A stretch of 64,000 nt of DNA, from NCBI GenBank assembly GCA_006384855.1, contig VCJN01000858.1, positions 62,001 through 126,000 on the forward strand, read 5' to 3'. A program made the position numbers and the translations under genes. This stretch comes from Tetraselmis striata (taxonomy: Eukaryota > Chlorophyta > Chlorodendrophyceae > Chlorodendrales > Chlorodendraceae). How positions within the stretch are numbered: position 1 is the first letter of the stretch; each line of letters starts with the position of its first letter. Below are positions 31,492 through 42,310 of this stretch, piece by piece. The notes below the pieces were generated by a model that saw only the letters and a list, made by a program, of their open reading frames with translations, searched no databases and was not told the DNA's origin.

Positions 31492-32593
31492 CATGGCTTC
31501 GCAGCTCTGCCGCCGGCACACGCCGAGTTCGGCGCTTGCTGCCGCGGGGTTGCGCACGCATGCACGCACGGTAATACGCCGCCGACGCCGCCACGCTTAC
31601 TTCCACCACCTTCGCCAGCCGCAGCTTCGCACGCCGTTCCGCCGACATACGAAACGCACAAATCCCCCCCCCCCCCCCCCCCCCCCCGTCCCCGCGTCAT
31701 GTATAATATATTCGAGGCGACTATGCGGGGCGCAGCACACGCCGCGGCGTGGGTCGGCGGAGCGGCAGGCGGCGGGAGCCCTAATGGCCGGGCAGTATCC
31801 AAACCCACACAGGCACCGCCGCTCACCTCCGACGCGGATGAACCGCCTCCCAAAGGAAACATGCCGGTTGGTGGTAAGCCCAGCAGGCGTGGGGTGCCGG
31901 CGCCGGTACTGGTGCGACGGAGCTGTCGCGTCAGGAACCGCACCGCATGTGGAGCAACACATGGCGGTGCCGGCCCCACCTATATCTAGGGCCACCTCCT
32001 CACAACACCCCGCCACGACGGCGTCGGCCACCGCCGACGGCGCCGTTGCGGGGGGGGACGCCATGCCAGGCGACGATGATGCGCCTGGTGCGCCGCGTCA
32101 GGAGGCGGAGGAGGCCGTGGTCGAGGCGACTGATGGGGCTGAGGGGGTTGTCGAGGCGAGCGAGGCTGCGCTCGCGCCACCCGCCCCGCAGCCACCTGCG
32201 GGACATGCCGACTTGCTCGTCGCCATGTTGACCGGAGCACTACGAGCAGTGGCGGGAGGCGGCCACATGCACTATCATGTGCGTGTCCTGGCCGGACGCC
32301 CGTCATGCGTGGACTGCGGCCAACGGACGGACTGGGAGTGTTGCTGCGACGGCACCCCGGCTTTGTGCGGCCCCAAGTACCCATGCATGGCGACCCATCA
32401 GCGGGCAGTCCCCTGCCCGACCACGGCCACGGTGAAGGCGGAGTTCCGCCATGTCAGGGACGCGTTCCACGACGCGACTCGCGCCGCCGTGTGTGAGGCT
32501 TCCGAGAAGGCACGCGCGGCAAGTAGGGTGCGCAGGGTGAAAAGGCGGCGGACGGCCCAGGAGCTGAAGGAGAGCGAGACATGCCGTCAGTGA
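31492..32593 (+). CDS. CACTA gene B: protein with C-terminal zinc ribbon
   Basis: An open frame to TGA at 32591-32593. The N-terminal third is basic and crosses a 24-base C run (31664-31687) that is only 8 bases in copy 2, so that part may be intron or UTR. The middle is acidic and Ala/Pro-rich (GDDDAPGAPRQEAEEAVVEA). Near the C-terminus are HYHVRVLAGRPSCVDCGQ, then WECCCDGTPALC, YPCMATHQ, which is C-x2-C...C-x6-C...C-x3-H. That spacing resembles the zinc ribbon at the end of PiggyBac-type transposases. The tail is basic (RVRRVKRRRTAQE). It may bind DNA. The true start is uncertain. Confidence 0.55.
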
Positions 32594-32635
32594 GGTCGGG
32601 CGCAATGTCATTGGGTGGGGCACACGGACGTGTAA

Positions 32636-33150
32636 CACTTGCACTTTGCGCGTACTGCTGGGTTACATCCAAGCGGTGTCACACTATGCAACCGGAAAGG
32701 CTGCGTTGCTACTGCAAACGATGCTACGCCTCACTCGGTAGCAACCGCTGCCCCGCCTATCCCACAGCCGCTGCCCCCCCCTCCCCCCCCCCCCCCCCCC
32801 CCCCACCCCCCCACCTCGCGCACCGTCCTGCGACCTCGCGTGGATCCCCGCCACCAGCAGCTTGCACTTGCACTTTGCGCGTACTGCTGGGTTACATCCA
32901 GGCGGCGTCACACTATGCAACCGGAAAGGCTACGTTGCTATTGCAAACGATGCGACGCCTCACTCTGTAGCAACCGCTGCCGCGCCTATCCCACAGCCGC
33001 TGCCCCCCCCCCCCCCCCCACCCCGCGGGATCCCCGCCATCAGCAGCTTGCACTTGCACTTTGCGCGTACTGCTGGGTTACATCCAGGCGGCGTCACACC
33101 GGAAAGGCGGCGTTGCGACTGCAAACGATGCTACGCCTCACTCGGTAGCA
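32636..33150 (+). repeat. Three tandem ~190-230-bp units with C runs
   Basis: Units begin with CTTGCACTTTGCGCGTACTG (about 32638, 32868, 33055), continue to a CCGCTGCC region and are separated by C runs (32774-32804, 33004-33019). The same array is in copy 2 at 59060-59560. The plus strand of each unit has a CAYCW...CYCKRC Cys pattern, but no continuous gene is clear. Confidence 0.7.
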
Positions 33151-34892
33151 ACCGCTGCCCCGCCCATCCCACTCGCGTTGGCGCCGCGCTGCCCCGGCCG
33201 CCGCGCCTTGGCGCCGCGCTGCCCCGGCCGCCGCGCCTTGGCGCCGCGCTGGGTATCGAGTCCTCCCCTCCCTAGTGAGCGCGTCCACCTGCGCCTTGCG
33301 CTCGGGGCCGTCCTCCTCCGTCACCACATTCTGCAACCCCCACCGCGTGACGAACCACGCAGCTCCTGCAGGCGCTTGTACATGTGCCCAAGCACCGCCA
33401 GTCGTGACACCGAACGCACCACCGCTGGGGACGCGAGCTCCTTTTCGGGCATGATCGCCTTCACCCGGGCCTCCTCGAACAGTGGACCGGCGTTAAGAAT
33501 GGAAAACGTTTCCATGTGGTGCAAGCAGTCCTCCATGACCCAGCCGGACTGCACCGTCACCTTGCTTGACCCTGCAGTCATGGAGGGGAATGCCGTCACA
33601 CCCACGCCCACGCCCACGCCCGGGGGGGGGGGGGGGGGTTACCTTTCGATTCTTGGACACTGCAAACGAAGGGCGCAACCCGCGTCCAAGCAAAGTTGCT
33701 GGGTATCGGGACTAAAGCCTGGCGCCGGTCTTCCTGCTTCATAGCTCGGAATCCAATGTGGCCCTGCACGGTGACAAATTTCCTCCAGAAGTCCCTTCCC
33801 AAGCCAAAAAAAACAGGTGGAACGGCGCGAGGGGGAAGAGGTTGACCATGCTGACATAGCCCAGGACCACATGCACATGGCACACGCCATGGCAGCCAGT
33901 GTTCTGCTTGGCCTCCGCCAGCCGGGTTGTGTTGAACGCACGCCGGGCAAGGTGCGTGATTCACTGGACAAGTCATCGCCTTCATGGACGGTTACCAAGC
34001 GAGCATCCCCGTCCGCATCCACAGGGGGGTGCTCCTGGGCAGCCGCCATAGCCTCCACAACCTGCCACGCCGACCAGACGGGTGCGTGTGATTCCATACA
34101 ACCGCAGTTGAGTGGTGCCACCAGCACGCAGGCCGGGCCCACTCACCTCTGAACGCAAAAGGTCCACAATGTCACCGTCCTCGAAAACAGCGCGCCACTG
34201 GGTCGCCCCGCCGTAGATCTCCAACACCCACTCGGTAACGACGCTGGTTATCACGCCGTAGTGCCATACTCCCCGGAACTTCTTGGCGATGACCTTCATG
34301 TAGAAGTCACCGGGATCGCCTGCCCGTATCACGCCCTCATCGCGGGTTCCACGCCCGCCGGCGGCCACGCAGGCGCGTCGATGTCCATACCGTCTTCGCC
34401 AACGGGGTCCTCCCCCACGCCCATCACATCGTCCACCTTCGAGCCGCCGTCGTCCGAGACCGGCGCCGGCGGGCCGTTTCCGACGGCTGCAGCTACTCCT
34501 GCTGCCGCCCCTGTTGCTGCTGCCGCCCCTGCTGCTGCTGCTTGTGATAAGGCGGCCTTGCGACGCAACTTAGCCGCACGCTTCAACGAGTGGCTACAGT
34601 TCGGGAATTTTAGGAAGTGCCGCTCTCGCGCCATCTTATCACATGTGCCCGTCACGTTGCCCCGGCAGTGCTTGCATGAGTACACGCCATCCTTCGACAC
34701 ACTCGCTATCCATCCCTTTGCCGGCATGCCTGCTGCCGCGCGCGGGGGGCGCGGGGGGGGGGGGGGGGGGGGGGTTGAGAGTTGGGGTGGATGTAACCCA
34801 CCACCGGCAGGCAACACAGATGCGAGTGCGCGGCTGTCCGCGCTTGATTCAGCGGTGAGCGGCGGTGACCGTGAGGCGACCCCGTACTTCAT
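33094..34892 (-). CDS. CACTA gene C: candidate transposase with BED-like finger and Tudor-like domain
   Basis: Pieces on the minus strand: a zinc-finger segment YSCKHC...RERHFLKFPNC (34690-34590) like BED fingers; an Ala-rich linker; an acidic patch; a Tudor/PWWP-like domain DFYMKVIAKKFRGVWHYGV...WRAVFEDGDIVDLL (34290-34160) ending at a GT donor; then HNTGCHGVCHVHVVLGYV and FHLFFGLGRDFWRKFV-type residues and WVMEDCLHHMETFSILNAGP (33560-33490). The third block loosely resembles the part of CACTA transposases with a conserved Asp/His near LGV...W. The C-terminus runs into a 30-bp repeat. This copy has a 1-bp deletion near 34350 relative to copy 2, so it is probably not functional. The catalytic residues are not pinned down. 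Confidence 0.55.
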
Positions 34893-35297
34893 GCGCGTGC
34901 TGGGGCGTTACACAATCATCAGCAGTTAGGGCGGCTGCATCAAAACACGCACCTACGAACACCACCTACCGCCTACCACCTACCGTACCACCTACATCCG
35001 CCCACACCTCCGCCCGTCGTGCCGCACATCGCCGCACACCGCGGGGTCAGCTATGTGCGGCGATGTGCAGTGAGTGCGTACATCCGCCTGTACTTAGCCC
35101 GGGTGCTCCGCGTCGGCGGGCGACACGCGAGCCCGCGTGCGCATATCAATTTGATGAAATTATGGAAACGAGAAATTCATATAGTACTTTACAGGTCGCG
35201 CGCGATAGTCGTCGCTACTCGGTATGAAATCCACGTCCCTCGTCCGTCCCGTATCGTCCCCGTATGTCGTCGTTCGTCACCAGTAGGGCACATTTAC

Positions 35298-35319
35298 GTC
35301 ACATCTGAATCTCACAGTG
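35298..35319 (-). repeat. CACTA copy 1 right terminal inverted repeat
   Basis: Inverse of the left end. Beyond 22 bp the two ends diverge but share sub-terminal words such as GGTGACGAA. Confidence 0.93.
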
Positions 35320-35322
35320 CTA

Positions 35323-36640
35323 GTACCAGACCAGTCGTATCAAGCATCCCCGACGACGACAATGCTATGCAACACACTCCTGATACGCGGTGCCGGCCAC
35401 ATAGAAGATCGCGAAGACATTGGACATGGTAGGCTGCCTTATTGTTGCCCCCCCCCCCCCTTCCTATCGCGCCTCCCCCCACTACCCATACTAAGGGCAA
35501 TATCCCTCTACGCCTTTCCGAATTGACCCCTGCCCAGCTCGACAAAAGGGCAATATTGGAGTGCTTTTGGTCCAATCCACGACCTCGTAAATTGTCCCAC
35601 TCAAATGGTATAATTATTTACGGGGCCGCGGGCGATGTCATTTCGTAGCGGAAGCTAGGTAAAGCGCAAAGTGCTATTTTACTCGCGTGCGCGACTGTGC
35701 AGCCGCCAACCGCCACCATGTTCACGCGAGTGGGGGTGCCGGGCAGTCCAGCCTCTCCACCACCATCAAGAGCCTGCCGGGAACCCAAACCGGGGTGTGG
35801 CATACATGTATACAACCATGTGATACGACAGACATGCACAACCCTCTAACGTCTTAACAACATGGCGCATACGCCCGAATCCATGACAGGGATCGACGCC
35901 GCCTACCTTCGGCGTAGCTCCGCACGCATGGTAATAAGCCTTATTATACGCCACCGCATCTTACGTGTCTACGTACCTATGCCTTACATGACCAGCATTA
36001 CATGACATGTGCAGTGCATGCCAGGGTATCGCCCATTCCGATGGACGTGCCGAGGACAGCCCCGCCCCCCCTAACCCCCGCACGCGGCCACCCTCACCAC
36101 AGTCTGACAGCAGGCATGCCAGACCCCCACGGCCCATGGCGACGACGTCAGCTTGGCTTGCCCCCACCCGACTCTCCCGTCGTGTGGCGGCCCTGGCCGC
36201 TGGTGCTAGCAGGGGCAAGACCCGTCAGCGGCAGACATGTCGCCGAGTTTGGCTGCCGCTAACGACAGCGACATGCACGATGCAGCCGAGTGTTGGCGTG
36301 CGCCTGGCGAAAGCCTGACTGGCGAGAGCGACGGGCAGATAGCCACAGCCTCTCCGCTAGCGCATGCTGTTGGCGGCGGTGAGGGCATGCCGGATGAGAG
36401 CGGCTCTAAGTCTAAAGGCGCGGACACCACGAAGCCAACGGTAAGAGACTCGGAATACGTGGAATAAGTGAAGGGGTGGGGTGGGGTGGGGTGGGGGTGA
36501 TGGGGGTTGCCGATATAGCTAACACTGCTAATAATGGCTATGCTGGACCACAACGTCCAACACACGACAAAGGCTGGCTCCACTACCTCAAGGGCCGCCC
36601 GAAGTGGCTTGACACATGTGGCAGTACGCCCATAACTGTG
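35323..36640. other. Spacer between CACTA copy 1 and the tandem array
   Basis: It contains a 13-base C run (35448-35460). I recognise no element. Plus-strand frames at 36139-36467 are discussed separately. A GGGGT repeat lies at 36476-36498. Confidence 0.4.
36139..36467 (+). CDS. Weak ORF pair with organelle-targeting-like start
   Basis: From ATG 36139 one frame reads MATTSAWLAPTRLSRRVAAL, Ala/Arg/Ser-rich without acids, like a mitochondrial or plastid transit peptide. It closes at 36318. An overlapping frame (36237-36467) is acidic and ends in EYVE. No homologue is recognised. It may be a first exon of a gene or chance. Low confidence. Confidence 0.2.
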
Positions 36641-37985
36641 TAGCGCCCATACCTATGTGCCACAAGCACGGCACGCGATATACCGGAATCGGTACAAAGC
36701 GCCTCGAGCGTCAAGCCTCAAGCGCCGCCTCAACCCGGAATCGGCATAAGGGGCGCGCATATGGACAAGCATGTATCGGACGAGGCAACCACGTTCCAAC
36801 ATGTCGCACCTCGTCCGGTTGAGTGCTTGGTGCAAATCCGCATGTTCTCCAATAAACCATATAGCTCCGAAACCCATATGCCAAACCGCGGCGCACGCTA
36901 TACCGGAGCCGCCACAAAGCGCCTCAAGGGGCCGCGCATATGGACAAGGACATATTTGAAGAGGCACACACGCTGCAACATGCCGCACCCCGTCCGGATG
37001 AGTGCTTGGTGCAGTTATATATGCGGGCAGACACATGAGCCGTATAGCGCCCGTATATCTATGTCCCACAACAACGGCATGCACTAATAAATAGCGGAGT
37101 CGTCATAAAGCGCCTCAACGCGCCGCGCATATGGACAAGCATGTTTCGGACGAGCCAAACACGCTCCAACATGCCACACCTAGTCAGGGTGAGTGCTTGG
37201 TGCAGGTCTGCGGGTGAACCCATATAACCGTGTAGCGCCCATACTACGAACCTATGTGCCTCAAGCAGACCGGCGAGCGTTGTACCGGAGCCGTCATAAG
37301 CCCCTAAGGGGCCGCGCATGTGGAGAAGCATCTGAATAATCCTGTATCGTCGGACGAGGCATAAATTAACGTTCCATCATGCCACACCTCATCCATGTGA
37401 ATGCCTTGCGCATTTCTGCGAGTGGACCCATGAACCGTATAGCGCCCGTACCTATGCCACAAGCACGGTACGCGCTATACCGGAGCGGTCACAAAGCGTT
37501 TCAAGGGGCAGCGTATATGGACAAGCATGTATCGGACGAGGCAACCACGTTCCGACATGTCGCACCTCGTCTGGTTGAGTGCTTGGTGCACTTTGGCGGG
37601 TGGCCCCAATAACCGTATAGCTGCGAAACCAATATGCCAAAACGCGGCGCGCGCTATACTAGAGCCGTCACAAGCGCCTGAACGGGGTGCGCATATGGAC
37701 AAGGATATATTGGAAGAGGCAAACACGCTCCAATATGTCCCACCTAGTCCGGGTGAGTGCTTGGTGCAGTTCCGCGGGTGGACTCAAAAGCCTTATAGCG
37801 CCCAGCATACGCACCTATGTGCCTCAAGACCGGCACGCGTTGTGCCGGAGCCGTCACAATCCCCTCAAGGGGTTGCGCACATGGAGAAGCATATGGAGAA
37901 TCCTGTAACATCAGACGAGGCATACACGCTCCAACATGCACGCCTAGTCTGGGTGAGTGCTTGGTGTATTCCGCGGGTGGACCCA
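36640..37985 (+). repeat. Tandem array, seven units of about 180-205 bp
   Basis: The landmark GAGTGCTTGG (or a close variant) recurs at 36821, 37000, 37191, ~37396, 37577, 37755 and 37955. Each unit contains a TATAGCGCCC...CACAAG word, CGCATATGGACAAGCAT, ACGAGGC, and ACGCTCCAACATG. Short inverted words (CCGTATAGCGC and GCGCTATACCGG) let each unit fold. Similarity between units is about 80-90%. No gene is seen. The array runs directly into the large palindrome. Confidence 0.85.
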
Positions 37986-37991
37986 TAAGCC

Positions 37992-39415
37992 GATATACCT
38001 CACTGGCTACTCCTCGGACGACAAGGATGAAGAAGACCACATGCGCCATGCGGCGGAGGACATTCCCGATGAGCCGGCCTACCAACCGGGCTGGTCGCGG
38101 TATCGGGGGCCGAGCGAGAGTCGGGGTTACTATGGGGGCTAAACCATGGGCGATAGGCCGCGCGACGCGCGCGTCGCGATGCCAAAGTTGCACACTATAT
38201 ACGAATGACCCAAGCCGCATACCGGTATAACAAGTTCAGGCAGTTTTCGCCATTTCGCACGGATTACCGCGCGAAGTGATGCGATATTGTTTATGGGGTC
38301 CGCCCGCGGAACTACTGCAGCAAGCACTCACCCGGACGAGGTGCGGCATGTCGGAACGTGTATGCCTCATCCGACAGTACATGCTTCCCCATATGCGCGG
38401 CCCCTTGAGGCGCTTGTGACGGCTCATATATACCGCGCACCGCGGTTTGACGTATTGGTTTCGGAGCTATACGGTTAATCGGGTCACCCGCAGAACCGTC
38501 CCTGGCACTCACCCGGACTACTAGGTGCGGCATGTTGGAGCGTGTATGCCTCGTACATTACGTGTTGTCCATATACGCGCCCCCTTGCAACGCTTTGTGA
38601 CGACTCCGGTATGGTGCGAGTCGTTCTTGTGGCACATAGGTATGTATGGGCGCTACATACGGCTTATGGGTCCACCCGCGGAATACATCAAGCACTCACC
38701 CAGACTAGGCGTGCATGTTGGAGCGTGTATGCCTCGTCTGATGTTAGTGCTTGGTGTATTCCGCGGGTGAACCCATAAGCCGTATGTAGCGCCCATACAT
38801 ACCTATGTGCCACAAGAACGACTCGCACCATACCGGAGTCGTCACAAAGCGTTGCAAGGGGGCGCGTATATGGACAACACGTAATGTACGAGGCATACAC
38901 GCTCCAACATGCCGCACCTAGTAGTCCGGGTGAGTGCCAGGGACGGTTCTGCGGGTGACCCGATTAACCGTATATATATGAGCCGTCACAAGCGCCTCAA
39001 GGGGCCGCGCATATGGGGAAGCATGTACTGTCGGATGAGGCATACACGTTCCGACATGCCGCACCTCGTCCGGGTGAGTGCTTGCTGCAGTAGTTCCGCG
39101 GGCGGACCCCATAAACAATATCGCATCACTTCGCGCGGTAATCCGTGCGAAATGGCGAAAACTGCCTGAACTTGTTATACCGGTATGCGGCTTGGGTCAT
39201 TCGTATATAGTGTGCAACTTTGGCATCGCGACGCGCGCGTCGCGCGGCCTATCGCCCATGGTTTAGCCCCCATAGTCAACCCACGACTCTCGCTCGGCCC
39301 CCGATACCGCGACCAGCCCGGTTGGTAGGCCGGCTCATCGGGAATGTCCTCCGCCGCATGGCGCATGTGGTCTTCTTCATCCTTGTCGTCCGAGGAGTAG
39401 CCAGTGAGGTATATC
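37992..39415. repeat. Large palindrome, arms about 0.7 kb
   Basis: The left arm 37992-38695 and right arm 38747-39415 are inverse complements at very high identity around a 51-bp spacer. The left arm has an extra stretch of about 38 bp (38430-38468) carrying TGGTTTCGGAGC. The inner parts are built of the same units as the array at 36640-37985. The outer parts hold an acidic open frame (YSSDDKDEEDHMRHAAEDIP, then WSRYRGPSESRG) seen on both arms. Confidence 0.88.
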
Positions 39416-39622
39416 CGGGTCCTCCTCTATCTCGAAGGAGCTGCCGCCGTTGCCGGAGCCGTCGCATGGGCGCTCGGGTTGGGTATATGCTAGCCGGCAC
39501 CCGGAGATGGCAGGGAGGCCCCGCCCAAGGTAGTCGGCGGCGTGGAACTGTCGCTCACCACCGAGCCTGTAACATTTTCACCTCCGGGAGTCCCTTGGTA
39601 GGGCCGTAACAGGGCGCAATGG

Positions 39623-40081
39623 GATTTAGGCAAACTCGGGGTAGGACAACACTGGCACGACTTTCACAAGTGGTGGGGTAGCATGTTGGTGTAGACGGCC
39701 GGCGCTCAACTGCTCGACCTTGAGCGCACGCACGAGCATATTCGACGACGGCTGCGATGCCATCCCACACGAGGACACAACCAAGTTGCCAATAACGTGC
39801 CATTACCCTTGGACTCGTCAACGATCCGGCAGGCCTGGGCATGCTGCTTGCGCAGCTGGCTCTCGATAACTGTGGTTTATGGTGCTATTTCGAAAATTGT
39901 GCACATAAATGACTCCGTTTGGGACTATACGTGTTTTATGATAGGTCAAACAAATGTTGTATGTATCGTGCAAAAATTTCCCGTGGCAAGAGCGACAAAG
40001 GCAAAATTGTCTCATGCCAGGTTCGAACTGGCGACCTTTCGCGTGTGAGGCGAACGTGATAACCAACTACACCAACGAGAC
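39623..40081 (-). repeat. tRNA-headed 459-bp dispersed repeat, copy 2
   Basis: Inverse of 7808-8266 with about 98% identity. Homology ends exactly at the tRNA 5' end (40081) and at GATTTAGG (39623). The sequence beyond each end is unrelated to copy 1. Confidence 0.75.
40009..40081 (-). tRNA. tRNA-Val (anticodon CAC)
   Basis: Identical to the tRNA at 7808-7880: 73 nt, full cloverleaf, anticodon CAC, no intron, followed by a short T run on the minus strand. It lies inside the 459-bp repeat. Confidence 0.95.
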
Positions 40082-40612
40082 TTCGCGTCGGCATTGAAAT
40101 GTTGTAACTTATATAAATTTAAAAATTACGCCTGTCACAGGCTCCAGCGGCAATTGGCTGATCGCGGCCTGACTACATCAAGCCGTTGACCGGAGCAGCG
40201 ACGGAGCACACGGGCGGGGGACACCAAGAGAGACTTGAAAATCTTGAAAATCTGCGCGGGAGACAGGCGCTGCTACCCGGGCGGGTTACGGGTCGTCGCT
40301 ACCCGGGTACCTGTAATCCTTACATACGACTTGGCTACTCGCTCGCGCGCGCTGGCGCGGGACGATGGGCCAAAGCAGTAGTAGCAGTCCTCGCGCCGGG
40401 CAGGGGCCCTCTGACTGGTTTACCACGGGCAGACTCGTTAGACCGCCGCCGCGAAGACAAAGCTTACACTCCCTTGTCGGTACCTGCAGAAGACAGCGGA
40501 ATTTTAACTCCCCAACCACTGTCCCGTCCAAGACGTCGCCTTCCACTTGCGGACGAGCCAAGGGGGTGGCGCGACAGTACTTAAATTGTTCCGCAGCAGC
40601 ACCGCCAGCGCG
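40082..40612. other. Upstream region of FHA gene
   Basis: It contains the 5' flank of the tRNA (minus) and presumably the promoter of the FHA gene (plus). Open frames at 40186-40584 have no known motif. No TATA box is clear. Confidence 0.35.
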
Positions 40613-41572
40613 ATGGTGCGCGCGGACCAGCCGCTTCTAGTGCTGGAGGCGCTGGAAGGGCCGTGCACGGGGCAGCGGGCTACCAAGCAGAGCGCCAAGT
40701 TCGTGGTTGGGCGGCGCAAGAACCTGGGTCTCCACCTGAACGACTCGGCGGTGTCGGAGCGGCACGCAGAGGTGGTGTGGGGTGGGGACGGCTACGTGCT
40801 CCGCGACCTCGGGAGCTCCAACGGGACGTACCGCAACGGCGAAGTGGTCGGGGCAGGTACGCCACGGCCCGCCGAGCCCTGTATCCAGCAGCGCATCAGC
40901 AGTCGCGGCCGCGTGGGCTTCGCTTTGCCTGCTCTGCGTGCGGCGGGCTTTTCCGGGGGTCCACCCCCCAGCTGCGGAGAGTGACCCGCGTGAGGGCGTC
41001 GCTCGAGCGCAAGTGCGGCGGCAGTCAGCACCCCATGGCGCAGAGGACTGACCGACGGTGCCCCGCCGACTCGCACGGTGGTTTTCAGGAGTAGATGTGG
41101 AGCTCCGCGACCAGGACGTGCTGCGTTTCGGCCTAGATACGGTGGTGCGCGTGGAGGTGCGGCCGCATCCGGAAGCGCCCGCCTCTCCTGACTACCCAGT
41201 CCCCCCCAACAGGTACACTGAACTCCCCCCTCCCGCCCACCGTACCACCCCTGCGTGTCGCGCAGATCTTGCCGGCGATGCCTGCAGACGCGGAAGCGCT
41301 GACGGTGGAGCAGTTCTTGGAGGCAGAGATGCACATGATGATGCAGCGGGTCAAGGTCCGTCGCGGGGTGGCGGGCAGGCTGGCTTCCAAGCGCGACGCC
41401 GTCCCTTTCTTGCACATCTCCCACAGCGTTCGTTTGCAGTACTCATACTTTTAGCAAGGCTCTGATGCGGAGGTTGTGCTTTGCCCGCGCTGTGCAGAGG
41501 CGAGGCGAGGTGATGTGTGAGCTGCTTCGGAACGAGGTGGCGACAAAACTATCGGAGCAGCCCGTGGCCTAG
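40613..41572 (+). CDS. FHA-domain protein, four exons
   Basis: Model: 40613-40856, 41089-41212, 41266-~41355, 41459-41572. Exon 1 and the start of exon 2 make a forkhead-associated domain that binds phosphothreonine: VVGRRKNLGLHL (GR motif), SERHAEVVW (S-x-x-H), LRDLGSSNGTY (GSSNGT), then DQDVLRFG. Exon 3 is helical (TVEQFLEAEMHMMMQRVK) and exon 4 continues it (RGEVMCELLRNEVATKLSEQ) to TAG. Splice phases fit except exon 2 to 3, where the C run at 41201-41207 seems one base short. TGTAA words at 41633 and 41668 may be polyadenylation signals. Without splicing, exon 3 would read on to 41454. Apart from FHA no domain is seen, so the pathway is unknown. Confidence 0.78.
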
Positions 41573-42310
41573 TCCAGGGATGTGCCAGTGATAGGCCAAT
41601 GAGGCTTCGGCTATTGATGAACTGTAACATTCACAGGCACATGCGAACCACTTCGCATCCGACTACTGTAACGACCGGACTGCATAAGTGAGTTACCTTG
41701 GGGCAGTCCTCATCACAATCAGTGGTAGCGCCATATCACAGCGGCACTCCCCCGCTCAGTCAACGCCCTCCCGGGCTATGGGGGGGGAGGGAGCATAGGG
41801 ACAGGTGCGCACATGGGCAAACCTGTCCTCGCGTTATTCCCCGACTACGTCACGGAACGGGGCATGCCGCATCGCGTCGTAGGCAGCTGCTGCCCTCACC
41901 CATCGTGGCGCGGGCTGGCGGATGCCAGGGACTACGCCTGCGAGTTGTGCCGGCCTGAGAACCGCGTGGTTGCTTGCTCCGCACCGCCACCGCAAGTTCC
42001 GCAACGGAGCAATGGCAGCCTCCCCTGCCCGGCGAGAGCTTCTCCGATGACCCCTGGACTGGCGAACCGGTGAACAGCTCGCGCAAGTATGGCCGGCGTT
42101 ACTTACAGCTGCTGTGGGAGGCTACGGACAGGCGGCATGCGCACATGCTAATAGGCAGGAGGCGCACGGGGAGCAGTCCCGTGGGTGTGCCCTCCCATCC
42201 GCTCAGCTGGCCCCACGGCCACCGCTGCATTTGCCGACTGCTACTGCGGGAGGATGCAAGCGGACATCCTCTCCGGCGAATTGTATGGGGACGGGCCATC
42301 GTAGCAACGC
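41573..42310. other. Intergenic region between convergent FHA and TPR-J genes
   Basis: It holds TGTAA at 41633-41637 and 41668-41672 (plus) and TTACA, read as TGTAA on the minus strand, at 42103-42107, about 200 nt past the TPR-J stop. An 86-codon frame at 41813-42073 (with CELCR) is not recognised and may be chance. Confidence 0.4.

Larger units (their letters stand above)
28499..35319 (+). mobile_element. CACTA-like (EnSpm) DNA transposon, copy 1, 6.8 kb
   Basis: The ends are 22-bp inverted repeats beginning CACTGTGAGATTCAGA. The 3-bp target duplication CTA lies at 28496-28498 and 35320-35322. CACTG ends with 3-bp duplications define the CACTA superfamily. It holds three transcription units that are also present in copy 2 (56688-62621, opposite orientation): A (basic nuclear-type protein, minus), B (zinc-ribbon protein, plus) and C (candidate transposase, minus). 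Compared with copy 2 it has 1089 extra bp (30150-31238) and fewer 30-bp repeats. Confidence 0.9.

Noticed and set aside
36640-37985. CRISPR-like array
   Set aside because: The repeats are 180-205 bp and diverged with no short constant repeat and unique spacer pattern, and the host is eukaryotic.
41813-42073. Small gene with CELCR motif between FHA and TPR-J genes
   Set aside because: No recognised domain, no splice support, and it overlaps the likely 3' UTRs of both neighbours.
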